Shown: in pieces, positions 53,412-63,858 of the stretch
Position numbering within the stretch: position 1 is the stretch's first letter
How the letters are laid out: the number at the start of each line of letters is the position of its first letter
Assembly: GCA_029204225.1 (NCBI GenBank)
Contig: CM055093.1
Span: forward strand, 1,839,727 to 1,903,726
Origin: Diphasiastrum complanatum
Lineage: Eukaryota > Streptophyta > Lycopodiopsida > Lycopodiales > Lycopodiaceae
Direction of reading: 5' to 3'
Length of the DNA: 64,000 nt
Translations under genes and position numbers: made by a program
The notes under the pieces: generated by a model
Told to the model about the DNA's origin: nothing
Databases searched by the model: none
Seen by the model: only the letters and a program-made list of their open reading frames with translations

Positions 53412-54768
53412 TAGGTTTCCACTAACTAGTTTAGTTGCATTTTAGTTATTTTCTTGTTTTTTAGAGTAGTTTAGGCAGATTTTTGGGAGTTTAGAGTTAG
53501 TTTTCTGTTTTTTTTTTGTGTTTGGACTATTCACAGCTAGCGGAGGAGGTGTGAGAGGGTAGAGGACGCCTTGAAACCCAAACCAATCATCCAAAAAACT
53601 CAAAAAACACACCAATCTGCATTTTGGAGAAAAAAAGAGCCAAAAAACTCATCAGATTTTTATATCTCCAGAATCAGTGAGAACTAACCCTTGCATGACT
53701 GGTAGCAGCTCTAGGGTACTGTCCCAGACCTGCATAGGAGCCTGCGAGAGTTATTTCTAAGCAGATTGTAAAAATTAGAGAAAAATCATAAAAAAATTCA
53801 AAAAACCCTTGAAAAAATAAAAAAAAAAATCAAATCTTCATAAAAACTCTTGTAGAGCCATCTAAAGTTCCATCTCAGTGAGACCGGGATATAGAAAAAC
53901 TTGCGAGAGTTAGTTTCATAATTAAGTGCTTGTGCGAGAGTTCTTAGTGAAAAAAAAGATGGGAAAGTACTAGTGAACCCTCGCAGACAGTGAAATTTTT
54001 AGTTCCAATAGTCAAGAACTCTTGTAGCGGATTTTGAAGTTCCATCTCAGTGAGACCAGGACACAGAAGAGCTTGCGAGAGTTAGTTTGATTCCAGTGAG
54101 CAAAAAATTGGATCTAAGTGCAAAAAAATCACTAAAAAGTGAAGATCCAGCAGATCCTTCCAGTAAGAACTCTTGTAGACCCTCTTAATCGATTCAGAAT
54201 GTCAAATTACATTAGTAATGAGGCCTGCGAGAGTTAGTATGAAGATATGGTGAAGATCAAGCACAAAAAATTATTTTTAACCCTTGTAGACAGTGAAATT
54301 TTCACTTCTTGTGAGAGTTAACTTTCATAAAGAATTCTATAGTGAGATCTGACCCAGATCTAGCTACTGTGAAGCTTGCGAGAGCTACTTCCCAGAGATC
54401 TGAAAGATATCAAATTTTTTACCTGCAAAAACAGCTAAAGAACCCTCGCACAGCCAAGCCTCGCACAAGATAACCCTGGCAGACCAGATCAATGGAAAGA
54501 TCTTCATTAGATCCAGCTACTATCAAAATCTCAGGTTAATCTATGCAAGGAGAAAAAAGTTATCAAGGAAAAACCACCGCAAAAGGCCTAAAATTCATTC
54601 CGGCCGATCAGATCGATCAGATCCTTGAAGATCCAGACTGCATCCTATTGTATAAGCAAGATCCAATCAATTTGGAATCCACCATCGGATGAATCTGAGA
54701 TCAGGATGATGAATAGCACGAAGGATAGCAAATGAGGCACCACACCTTCCCAGATTGGAGCAGCACGG
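53412..54768 (+). other. Long gypsy leader between PBS and gag
   Basis: About 1.36 kb without a long frame. From 53,686 it is filled with a motif in both orientations (next entry). Similar long leaders are known in large plant gypsy elements. Confidence 0.75.
53686..54450 (+). repeat. 14 copies of a 10-nt motif, 7 forward and 7 inverted
   Basis: Forward AACYCTYGYA at 53686, 53845, 53975, 54017, 54168, 54279 and 54441; inverted TGCGAGAGTT at 53743, 53901, 53932, 54074, 54226, 54310 and 54377. Four forward-inverted pairs are 56-58 bp apart, so each can form a 10-bp stem with a loop of about 47 nt. Two of the loops share AAGTTCCATCTCAGTGAGAC. Confidence 0.92.
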
Positions 54769-55254
54769 ATGGAGATGCCAAAATACGATGGATCCTCAGA
54801 TCCCATCCGATTCCTCCAGATCTACGAGCAATCTTGTGAAATCTACGGTGAATGGACGCCTGCAGAGAAGCTGATGCTATTCCCTATTTCCTTACTTGCG
54901 GTGGCCCAGGATTGGTTTTTCAACCTATCAGAGGAAGAGAAATCCACCTGGGAAGCGGTTAAAGCGGCTCTCATTACGTGCTTTAAACCGACTCCTGCTA
55001 AACAAAGTCAAGATGGAAAAACGAGAAAGGTCCGGGATTATATTGAACAGGTCAAACATCTACGATCCAAATGCAGTGCAGCCCTGACTTCCGATCATGC
55101 AGTGATTATGTGGTTCCTAGCCGGATTACCACGAAGCATTAGAAGAGAACTGAAAAGACGGGAGCAGTATGCTACTTTGCAAGAAGCTATGGAAGATTCC
55201 ATCAAAAAAGTGTGCAAAAAGTACAAAAGGGACCAAGAGTGGATCCTAATCTAA
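54769..55254 (+). CDS. Ty3/gypsy gag (Retrotrans_gag), C-terminally truncated
   Basis: A clean 161-codon frame. It starts MEMPKYDGSSDPIRFLQIYE and contains LFPISLLAVAQDWFFNLSEE, STWEAVKAALITCFK, KTRKVRDYIEQVKHLRS and MWFLAGLPRSIRRELKRREQ, the ordered blocks of the gypsy capsid domain. Gag forms the particle around element RNA. The frame ends at LI and stop; no zinc knuckle or protease follows, so the gene is cut at about 55,250. An upstream in-frame start cannot be excluded, but the leader repeats end just before. No stop or frameshift lies within, which suggests a younger copy than its neighbours. Confidence 0.85.
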   Translation: MEMPKYDGSSDPIRFLQIYEQSCEIYGEWTPAEKLMLFPISLLAVAQDWFFNLSEEEKSTWEAVKAALITCFKPTPAKQSQDGKTRKVRDYIEQVKHLRSKCSAALTSDHAVIMWFLAGLPRSIRRELKRREQYATLQEAMEDSIKKVCKKYKRDQEWILI

Positions 55255-56159
55255 TCCTCAAGAGGGATTGGTTGTCAGATTACTTGATCTATCAATCTAC
55301 TTCAAATTAAGATCAATCTAGATCAATTCTAGACACAAAATTCTAACAAGAACAATCATTAATTGAAGGTAAGTGTACTTTATGGTTTCACACGTGTGAA
55401 ACACTGTCTGATTATGGACTCCAACCTGAAAATCAAGTACACATTGATAGAACCTCAAAACAATCAAAACAAATGTAGACAAATGGAGAGAATCACTCAA
55501 AATTGCTTCCAAAACCAAGATTGGTGTCTCACATTGATTATGGCCAAATGTGGCTCTATATATACAATAAGTGGGAGCTCGTGGTACTGATCATCCCTAT
55601 GATCTCACATGTGTGAAGGTTCTTTGTCATATGATGATTCATCATGCAAAACTGACACTTGGACAAAACCTTCTATTTTGAGCACTTTTTGTCCATTTTC
55701 CTTCTATATGGAGATCTACTTGGAAATCTTCTAGAAGTCAAAATTCGCCTACTTCAGCTTATTCCACACATGTGAGCTGTCCTCTACACATGGGATATGA
55801 CACCTAACCAAAGGATGTGGCTCATGCAATCAATAGATTGATGCCATGTGTCATATGTCTAGAAAACTAGTTTTTGGCCTTTTTAGCCACTAGAACTTGA
55901 GTTAAATCATATGTACAACCTATATGATTATGGTAGATGACAAGCACACTATTTTCACACGTGGGAACAGGCTCCACACATGTGTGTTTATCTATATACA
56001 AGATTTTTGGCCTCTACCAAGCTTATTTTTGCATTTTTCACACTCCTCAAAAATCTAGCTTGGTAAATCTAGCTTGATGGAAAACGTGATGATCTTGATT
56101 GGTCTTTGCTGGTTCAAAAGGTGTGAAGATCAGCCAATGATCTTGATGTTGATCTAAAA
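55255..56159. other. Non-coding stretch with CACRTG palindromes
   Basis: No gene. It holds several G-box/E-box-like palindromes: GTTTCACACGTGTGAAAC (55385-55402, perfect 18 bp), and CACATGTG or CACACGTG words near 55604, 55766, 55951 and 55972. It may be an LTR or a 3' region of the minus-strand ORF next to it. Confidence 0.55.
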
Positions 56160-58114
56160 TCACCATATCCATGATAGTGCTTCTTTGATGTTGACATCTT
56201 TGATGAGCTTGAGAGCTTTGCACCAGCCTAGCACCTCCAAAATTGATTCCTTCCAAATTTCATGTAGATGCTTGACTTTGAGGCTTGCTCCTTCTTCATG
56301 TGCATGCTCCTTTATGAGAAAATAAACATTTCTTCTTGATTTATTAGGATCACAAAGATCTAACATCATGTTACCATGATCTAGAGAATTAGACTCATCC
56401 AAATTGGCAAGACTATGCATGCTATAATAACAAGGTGTTTGCATCATATCTTCATGCTTGTTTACCATGCTAATCTCTGATCCAATGAGGCTAAATACTT
56501 CATTGTGGAGATAAGTGTCTTTAGAAGATGATTCACTTACTCTCATAAAGAGTTTACAATTTGCCTCAATACAAATTTTCAAACTATGAGTGAACAAATC
56601 ACTTTTGCTCTTGCATGACTCAAGAGCATACATTTGATGAAATAACCATTTGCTTTCTAATTGATTTAAAATCAATTTCAACCTTTTAAGAACATCATCT
56701 ATGTTCTCAAGAGAGACTTCATACTCAACTAGTATGGCTTTATTCCAATTTTGAGATGCAATGATCTCACTAAAGCAAATTGATTTATCAAATGACATAA
56801 GAGAAATAAGTATGTGATGTATACCACATGAGATATGCTCCTCTTTTCCTTGAAATGTGAGCCACATGGACTCAACCATATTTCTTGAGTTTCTTTTTGG
56901 AATCACAATTTGAGAAGGTCTCTCCTCCTCAATCCTAGGCACACTTGAACCTTGAGAAGGATTCTCCTCCTCAATCCTTGGCACATTTGAACCTTGAGAT
57001 GACTCCCTAAGATTCTCTTCATGGTGCTCCTTTTTGATGGAAATCTGAGACTCCATGTCTCATAATGATCACAACAACTATGACCACACAATATGCACTT
57101 CCTATGATTATCAAAATCACTTATGCTAGAAACATGAGTCCAAAAATCACCACAACTTGGCATGATTTTTTCAATATTGAAATCAAAAGGTATTTCCATC
57201 TCAATAAGGCTAACTACTTGCTTATGGATATAAGTGTCCACTTTGGATGCTTCACTTATTCTCATAAGAAGTTTACAATTTGCCTTTAGGATTGAAAACA
57301 TACAATTTTCATCTTTATGAATGAACACATCATTCATGATCTTATTGAAACCAAAAAATCCTATATTATAAAGGTATTTCCATTTCCTTGACTTCATAAC
57401 TAGTGTAAGCTTACGAGGAAAACATAGTTTGCTATCTTTCAAGGCATCACACTCAACGAGTATTGCTTTAATCCACCTTTGAGATACAAAAATCTCTTCA
57501 AAGCAAAATGGTTCTTCATAAGTTGACATGAGAGCATAAATGAAACTATTTTCATTTTGTGATTGCTGCTCCTCATTCTTGATTGATTTCTCTTGGATCA
57601 TAACAATAAGTTTGAGCTTATCTAAAGTTCCAAGCAAAATACTTTCCAAGGACATAAGATAAATCCAAGTTACTTTCATGAAAGTGACATCTATCTTTGC
57701 ATCTTGAACCAAACAATGCACTTCCAAATGAAAAATTTCAAAAGATTTGACATGTGTTGTGATGGACTCTTTAAGACAAATCTTACAAGTCCTTGTGAGA
57801 CTCCAAGCCTCATTGACCTTTCCACAAAGGAAACACCTTTCCTTGGACTTGTCCTTCTTGTATTTGCATTTTGAACTTGAAGCTCCATCCTTCACCTCGG
57901 CCCCCTTGCTTTGGTTCTCCTTGGATGGACTAGTCTTCTTTTTGTAGCATCTTGCGAAAAAATATCCTCCCTTGCCACAAAGGTTGCACTCAGGATCCTT
58001 TCTTTCCTTCAATAGGATGCCACCTATTGATGCCATGTGAATAAAGACCTGTGATATGATTCTACAAATGTAATTTGTGACTTTCAAGAGACTAGATTTG
58101 AACATCTTCAACAA
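56160..58114 (-). pseudogene. Unrecognised cysteine-motif protein with duplicated module
   Basis: Two overlapping minus-strand frames, 403 codons (58114-56903) and 298 codons (57056-56160), make one protein interrupted by a frameshift near 57,050. A likely start is MASIGG (58036). N-terminal CNLCGKGGYFFARC resembles a zinc knuckle with Tyr in place of His, followed by CFLCGKVNEAWSLTRTCKIC. Two modules of about 150 residues then repeat: the first has WIKAILVECDAL and ANCKLLMRISEASKVDTYIH, the second NWNKAILVEYEVSL and ANCKLFMRVSESSSKDTYLH. Between them lie CILCGHSCCDH and 14-residue repeats (SQGSNVPRIEEENP). No retroelement enzyme is next to it. Function unknown; a Gag-like role is possible. 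Confidence 0.5.
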
Positions 58115-59199
58115 TCTAGAAGGATCTACAAAAGATCTAGCTCACAAACCTAAGAATCAATCTTCACAGTAATGACTAGTCACTTGGAAACTTTGCTTTG
58201 ATCACTAAGACAAAAGCACACAATCTTTGAATCAAATCACTAAAGAAATCAGATCCAATCTCCTATTGGACTCATCAAATACCAATGACTCTTTCTTTTG
58301 AAAGTTGAAATGGATATGAAAAAGATTTGACACCTAGATTTTCCTTTTCACTTGACTAGTTCTCTCAACACTTGAGATTCTTGAACAAAAGATGGCTTTT
58401 GTTTCAAATACATGAAAATCAAACTTAATCACTTATTTTGGACTCACTATTGACCCAAATAATCTCACACTTGAGATTTTGAATGAATTTGATTTTATTT
58501 GACAACAAACTATACCACCAATTTTTTACAAAGCTTAAAAAATTAGACAACTAGAGATTGAAAGATCTCAACCATGCATGAATACTCAAATATGGACTCC
58601 TCCTCATTCTAGACATCAAATGGGATCACAAATTGACCCTTACACTCTCACAAAGAAAGTTGAATAGAACTAATTTGAGTTTCATACATACTATGTCAAT
58701 TTTTGCTCAACAAATTGAATTCAATCACTCCTATTGGATTCCACCAATTACTCTACCTTTTAAGACTTGGAATGAAATTCAAAATCAAAAGTTGTGATTT
58801 TTCTCACTAAGATATTGTGCTTCAAAGAGCTAATGCCACTTAGAAAGATTTGATCACATAGGAGAACACAAATTCTTCACCAATAACAACACAAAATGAG
58901 CTTCTAGATCTTGCCCTCTACAAAGGAAGGAACTCTTAGAAAATTGGATCTCTCTCTACACATTTGTCATAGACACCTTAATAACTCTTTTCAAACCTTA
59001 CAATCACTCAAACAAATTCAGTAGGGTTGAACAATGTGAGTTGGATCTCAATCTCTTTTCTAGAACTCTCAATTGAAGCCAATCTATGTCAAATTTTACA
59101 AAAGATTTGCATAGATGCTCTATATGCACTAGAAACTCTCAAAGGTTTCACTTGGAGGACAGATTCAAAGATGTTTTCTAGCAAATTGATGCTTCTAAA
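58115..59199. other. No gene recognised
   Basis: AT-rich with short frames only. It could contain the leader of the minus-strand ORF at 58,114. Confidence 0.5.
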
Positions 59200-60130
59200 C
59201 TTGACCCTATCACTCTTGAACAAATCTAGAGTGATGGTACAGTGGATTCATGAGACCACCCAGATCATTTTGCTTTCACATGGAGGCATGGGTGGAGGTC
59301 ATTTTGCATCTGACATTACAGTTCGCAAAATCCTACAATAAGGATATTGGTGACTAACGATTCATAAAGACACAGAGGAATACTTGAAAAAGTGCGATGT
59401 GTGCCAAAGGGCAAGAAGACCAACGAGATTGAACTATGATCTACTGCACTCAATCTTAGCCCAAGCACCATTTGAAAAATGGGGATTGAATTATATTGGT
59501 CCAATTCACCCTGCAGCAAGGAGTTCCCAGGCTCGATACATAATCGTAGCCACAGACTACCTCACCAAATGGGTCGAAGCCAAGGTAGCACGAGTAGCAG
59601 ACGCTAGGACCACTACCAAGTCCCTTTATGAAAATATCATTGTGCGCTTCGGGTGCCCGGTGGAACTAGTCAGTGATCGCGGAAGCCATTTCATCAACGA
59701 GACCATCAAGGTCCTATTGGAGGAATTCTTTGTGATCACAGAACCAGTACGCCTTATTATCCTCGTGGTAATGGGCAAGCATAATCATCCAATAAGATCC
59801 TGTGTAGCGTGCTCACGAAAACAGTTGAAGCTAGCAGATCAGATTGGGAACACAAGTTGCATGCTACACTGTGGGCATTTAGGATAGCATATAAAGGGAG
59901 CACCGATCAAACATTCTTCCAATTGGTATATGATCAGGATGCTATGATGCCAGTAGAGTTTTTAGTTCCATCATTAAGGATTGCCATCGCGCAACATCTT
60001 AATGAGTCCAAATCTCTACAGCTATGCCACGAAGCTCTGCATAAACTCTGTGAAACACGCTTAGTAGCTGTGCATGCACTGGCAGCAGAAAAGTATAGAC
60101 GCAAGGCTTGGCATGATCGCAGATTACAAG
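59200..60130 (+). pseudogene. Ty3/gypsy integrase
   Basis: It opens with the HHCC zinc-binding region (SHGGMGGGHFASDITVRKIL, then KKCDVCQRARRPTRLN). The core follows: PFEKWGLNYIGPIHPAARSS, where Asn stands in place of the first catalytic Asp, then IIVATDYLTKWVEAKVARVA and RFGCPVELVSDRGSHFINET with the second Asp. The Glu region (STPYYPRGNGQA) is shifted and damaged near 59,780. The rest (59809-60189) reads DWEHKLHATLWAFRIAYKGS and MMPVEFLVPSLRIA. It belongs to a non-chromodomain gypsy lineage. RT upstream and LTR downstream are missing. Confidence 0.87.
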
Positions 60131-60430
60131 AAGTCAACGCAATGTCAAGAGAAGTCAAATCCCATGACCAACAAGAAGCTATTCTGTAGATATTGCAAAC
60201 AAACCAACCACGAGATCCAAGATTGTCATAGTTGACAAGCCAAGAACAACAAAGGGCAATCGAATCAAATGGCAAATGTAGCTTCAGAAGCACCTCAACC
60301 CAATCAAGAAGCGGATCAATATACATTCATGACAAGCTGTCATGGTTCTTGGATCCCAGAGCCAGTCAACACATGACCAGCCATATCAACTGTTTTGAAT
60401 CCTACACGTTGATTGGAATCTACTCAGTCA
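60131..60430 (+). pseudogene. Family-B-like copia zinc knuckle and protease start
   Basis: After the gypsy integrase the sequence switches to copia: KLFCRYCKQTNHEIQDCHS has an intact CX2CX4HX4C knuckle (about 60,180-60,230). ANVASEAPQPNQEADQYTFM leads to the protease, where WFLDPRASQHMTSHINCFES has Pro-Arg after the catalytic Asp instead of Ser-Gly. It matches 39,090-39,340. It breaks off at about 60,440. Confidence 0.8.
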
Positions 60431-61483
60431 AATTTGGACACTAATGTAGGCGCAGATGAAGCCGATCAGGCCGAGCAAAGCTATTGCTTCATACCGACGA
60501 TCAATCCTCCTTCGAAATACAGACTGACACTATAGATTTGATGTAAAAACTCTATAAGCAGTAGATAATGTTAATCAACTAAGATTGAGAAATAGTGAAA
60601 AAATAATCTACTAATAGCAGGCACCATAGAATCATTCATAGATTATACACGCGATGAGCAAATTCTTGCAATTCTTCTATATTATCAGAATCGCGTTTAT
60701 AATAACAAAAACTTTTGGGCACTGTCTATTTCCTAGATTAGCATGTCTGTGCAAGAGAGAAGTTCTCTCTCATGAGTAAAACTAGCTACTGCTAATTTGT
60801 ATGTCTGAAGTGTGACATGTGTGTTTGCTATCGCATGACTAACACTCATCCACTACCTCGTCTGTATCCGATCTCCAATATATAATAGGTTGGGTCTGAT
60901 TACAAGACTTGATTAGCGAACCATTACAAGATAGTTTAAACTAGAAACACTAGCTAACTATGTCTTGCTACTTTGCTTAACTACATGGGCTTAACGGCTG
61001 AGTTGTGACATTCAAATTGTCATGCTCATCGAGCCTTGATCTCAATGTCAACATACACAAGTTTTCACATTTTTTGTCGAGTACTTCGGGCTTCAGCCTT
61101 CGAGGACTTCGTGGGTGACTGCAGTCTTCTTTGTTGCAATTGTTGTGGTTTGCCTTCGTTGCCTTTGGGACTTCTTCCTTCAGGAGTTTGGCCTTTGGCC
61201 TTTGTTGCCTTTGCTTGTTGACCGTATGCTAGTTCCTTGTGGTTTTCTGGCCGTTTCTCTGGCTTCGTTGGTCTTTGCAACTTTGACCCTATGGTGCACT
61301 TCCATTGAAGCCATTTGCATAACTTAGCCGTTGCCTGGGGTGGCCTTCTTTGAAACCATTGGCATTGTGGTTGCAGGCGATTGCGATTTCTGCCTATGGG
61401 AAGTTCTCGTGTATTTGTGCAGACAGTGGCTCACAAGCTAGCAAAGATTTGTGGGTAGAAACTTCATGTTTCTTCAACTTCAT
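60431..61483 (-). repeat. copia LTR related to family A
   Basis: On the minus strand it starts TGAAGTTGAAGAAACATG at 61483 after a pol end, and shares with family A the opening, the GCTAGCTTG word and a TTCTCTCATGAG segment (60,763-60,776). The inner part is diverged. The 3' border near 60,440 is unclear. Confidence 0.6.
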
Positions 61484-62414
61484 GGTAGTCTTATGGTTCC
61501 CAAACTAGTCCGCTGCCTTTCAAACATTGCTTACCTAAGGGCCTAGTGAAGATATCACCATCATCTTGGTTGGCACAAAAATGGTCTGCAACTCGTTTCT
61601 CTCAACCAGATCTCTAATCAAGTGATACTTGATAGGAATGTGTTCCGTTCTTAAGTGAAACACAAAATCCTTTGTTAGATGTATTGCAGATGTATTGTCC
61701 ATGTGTAGGATTATTGGTTCATTGATGCTTTCTCCCAAACCATCTAGAAATTGTCTGAGCCATGTCAGCTCATTAGCCATTTTGGCTGCAGCAACATATT
61801 CTACCCCGCAGGATGATTGGGCAATTATTGTCTACTTTATATTGATCCAAATAACAGCTGCATTGGTTGTTATTGTGCGTCCTCCTGAGACGCTTTTGGA
61901 ATAATCTTTGATTGATGACCAACTTGCATCACTATAGGACTCTGTTTGGAGTCTTGCATCTCGAGAATAGCAAAGTCCATAGTCCTTTGTGCTCTGCATG
62001 TACTATATAATTCTCTTTGTAATCTTCCTATGTGCCAGTCCTAAATTTATGTAAAATTGGCTCAATCTGAACATTGCATAAGCAATGTTCAGCCTTGTAT
62101 TATCTGCCAAGTACATCAAAGTACCAATAAGCCTCCATGAGAGTCTTGTTCTTCCTCTCAACAACACCATTATGTTGTGGTGTGTAGGTTGTTGTCTTCT
62201 TGTGAAGGATTTCTTGGTTGTTGCAAAAAATAGCAAATCGGTTGGAGATGTATTCTCCTCCTCTTTCGGTTCTGATCTGTTTGACTTTCTTTTTTGTCCA
62301 CTTTTTAGCCCAGTTTACATACTCTACAAAATTATTGAGACCTTCAGACTTGTTGTGGATGAAGTGGACAACAACAAACTTATTGAAGTCATCACCCCTT
62401 AAGAATTCGTGCAA
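61484..62414 (-). pseudogene. copia element (family A-like): integrase joined to RT end and RNase H
   Basis: From 62414 down: integrase KFVVVHFIHNKSEGLNNFVE, KKVKQIRTERGGEYISNRFA (Glu in place of the second catalytic Asp), TYTPQHNGVVERKNKTLMEA. At about 62,135 a deletion joins this directly to the RT end RLIGTLMYLADNTRLNIAYA. RNase H follows in broken frames and then 61780-61535: WLRQFLDGLGESINEPIILH, MDNTSAIHLTKDFVFHLRTE. The pol end leads into the LTR. Integrase C-terminus and RT palm are absent. Confidence 0.83.
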
Positions 62415-62904
62415 GATGTAGTTTATACTATTAAAATATTATAGCACTAATACTTTTGACTTGCCATAACTTTTTAATCGTAGCTCAAAAGTATATCATC
62501 TAACATATCATTGGAAAGCCCTTGTTGAGCGCTTTCCAATGCACCAAACTCCGCTAAATTTGGACTTACCAATAAAATGTTATGCCATTTTTAGTATGGA
62601 ATCAAAATGTGGACTCAAAAAGTTATGTTACGTAGATTTCAAATTTGAGTGTTTTGATTGGTCCATGTGTAAGAGAAAATAGAGAAAAAATATAAAAAGA
62701 ATCTATACAAAGGGTCTTTTTTGGATTTAGAGTTCCTCTAATGTGCTGTGTCTTTGAATTAAATAGGTTGATTTGATTTGATCTTTGAATTATTGATACG
62801 AACTGGAATCAAGCTTCAAAACTTCAAAGATCCGGATTCAACATCACATAGAAATGTCACCACAATATAGGCAAAGAATGAATATTTACGAAAGATTCAA
62901 TTCT
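62415..62904. other. Non-coding spacer with a hairpin
   Basis: AT-rich. It contains CATTGGAAAGC (62509-62519) and GCTTTCCAATG (62531-62541), perfect 11-bp arms with an 11-nt loop. No gene. Confidence 0.75.
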
Positions 62905-63858
62905 TCATGTAGTTTTTGGGCTAACAAAGTTATTTACAAACTTATAATACAAAGAGGGGTCATATCCACTAAGAAAAAATCCGAGTGATATGAGATAGGA
63001 GTTGAGCCTTGCATACCAAGACCTTGGTGCTTGTTTTAGTCCATAGAGACTTTTGAACAAAAGACAAACTTTTGATTCTTTACCTTCTTTCACAAATCCA
63101 GGTGGTTGCTCCATGTAAATCTCCTCCTCAAGATAACCATTGAGAAAGGCATTAGAAACATCAAACTGAAACATCCTCCAATTGTGATAACATGCAAGAG
63201 ATATGAGTATTCTGATTGTTACCATTTTCGCAACTGGTGCAAAGGTGTCTTCATAGTCAAGACCTTTGATTTGAGAGTAGCCTTTGGCACAAAGTCTTGC
63301 TTTATATTTGTTGATAGATCCATCATTATTATACTTGATTTTGAAAACCCACTTACATCCAATCACATGCATGTTGTTTGGTGGCTTCACAAGCTCCCAT
63401 GTGTTGTTTGACATCAAGGCTTCAAACTCTTGGGCCATTGCTTCAACCCACATCTTGGATTGAAGTGCTTCTTGGACATCTTTAGGCTCTTCATCTGATG
63501 TGAAGAGAGCAGGATAGGAAGTTTCACCTTCCACTTGCCTTCCTTCCACATCATATGTGAGCCTTCTTGGCTCAGATCTTTCTCTTGTAGATCTTCTTGG
63601 TGTAGGTGCTTGAAGTTGCTCCTCCTCAAGCCTCGGCCTCACCACTTCTTGAGCAGCATCAAGATTGATGATTGTAGATCTTGCATGATACTCCTTGATC
63701 TGTGCTTCATCCAAGTTAAACTTCTAATCTTCATGAAAGATCACATCTCTAATTACAACATTCTTGTTAGTAGAGGGAAGATATGCTTTGTATGCCTTTT
63801 TAGTAGATGCATATCCTACAAAAATATTGTCAAGAGAAGTATGCTAATTCTATTCTAG
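62905..63858 (-). pseudogene. copia reverse transcriptase, long open frame
   Basis: The upstream part (63858-63720) holds the end of integrase (GYASTKKAYKAYLPSTNKNV) and a stop. The main frame 63714-62905 (269 codons) is open: [80 protein letters not shown] with the first catalytic Asp, and LFKSLYGLKQAPRSWYARLN. It ends at YKFVNNF just before the YVDD motif, so the second half of RT is missing. The lack of internal stops suggests a relatively recent copy. It is a different family from A and B. Confidence 0.87.
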
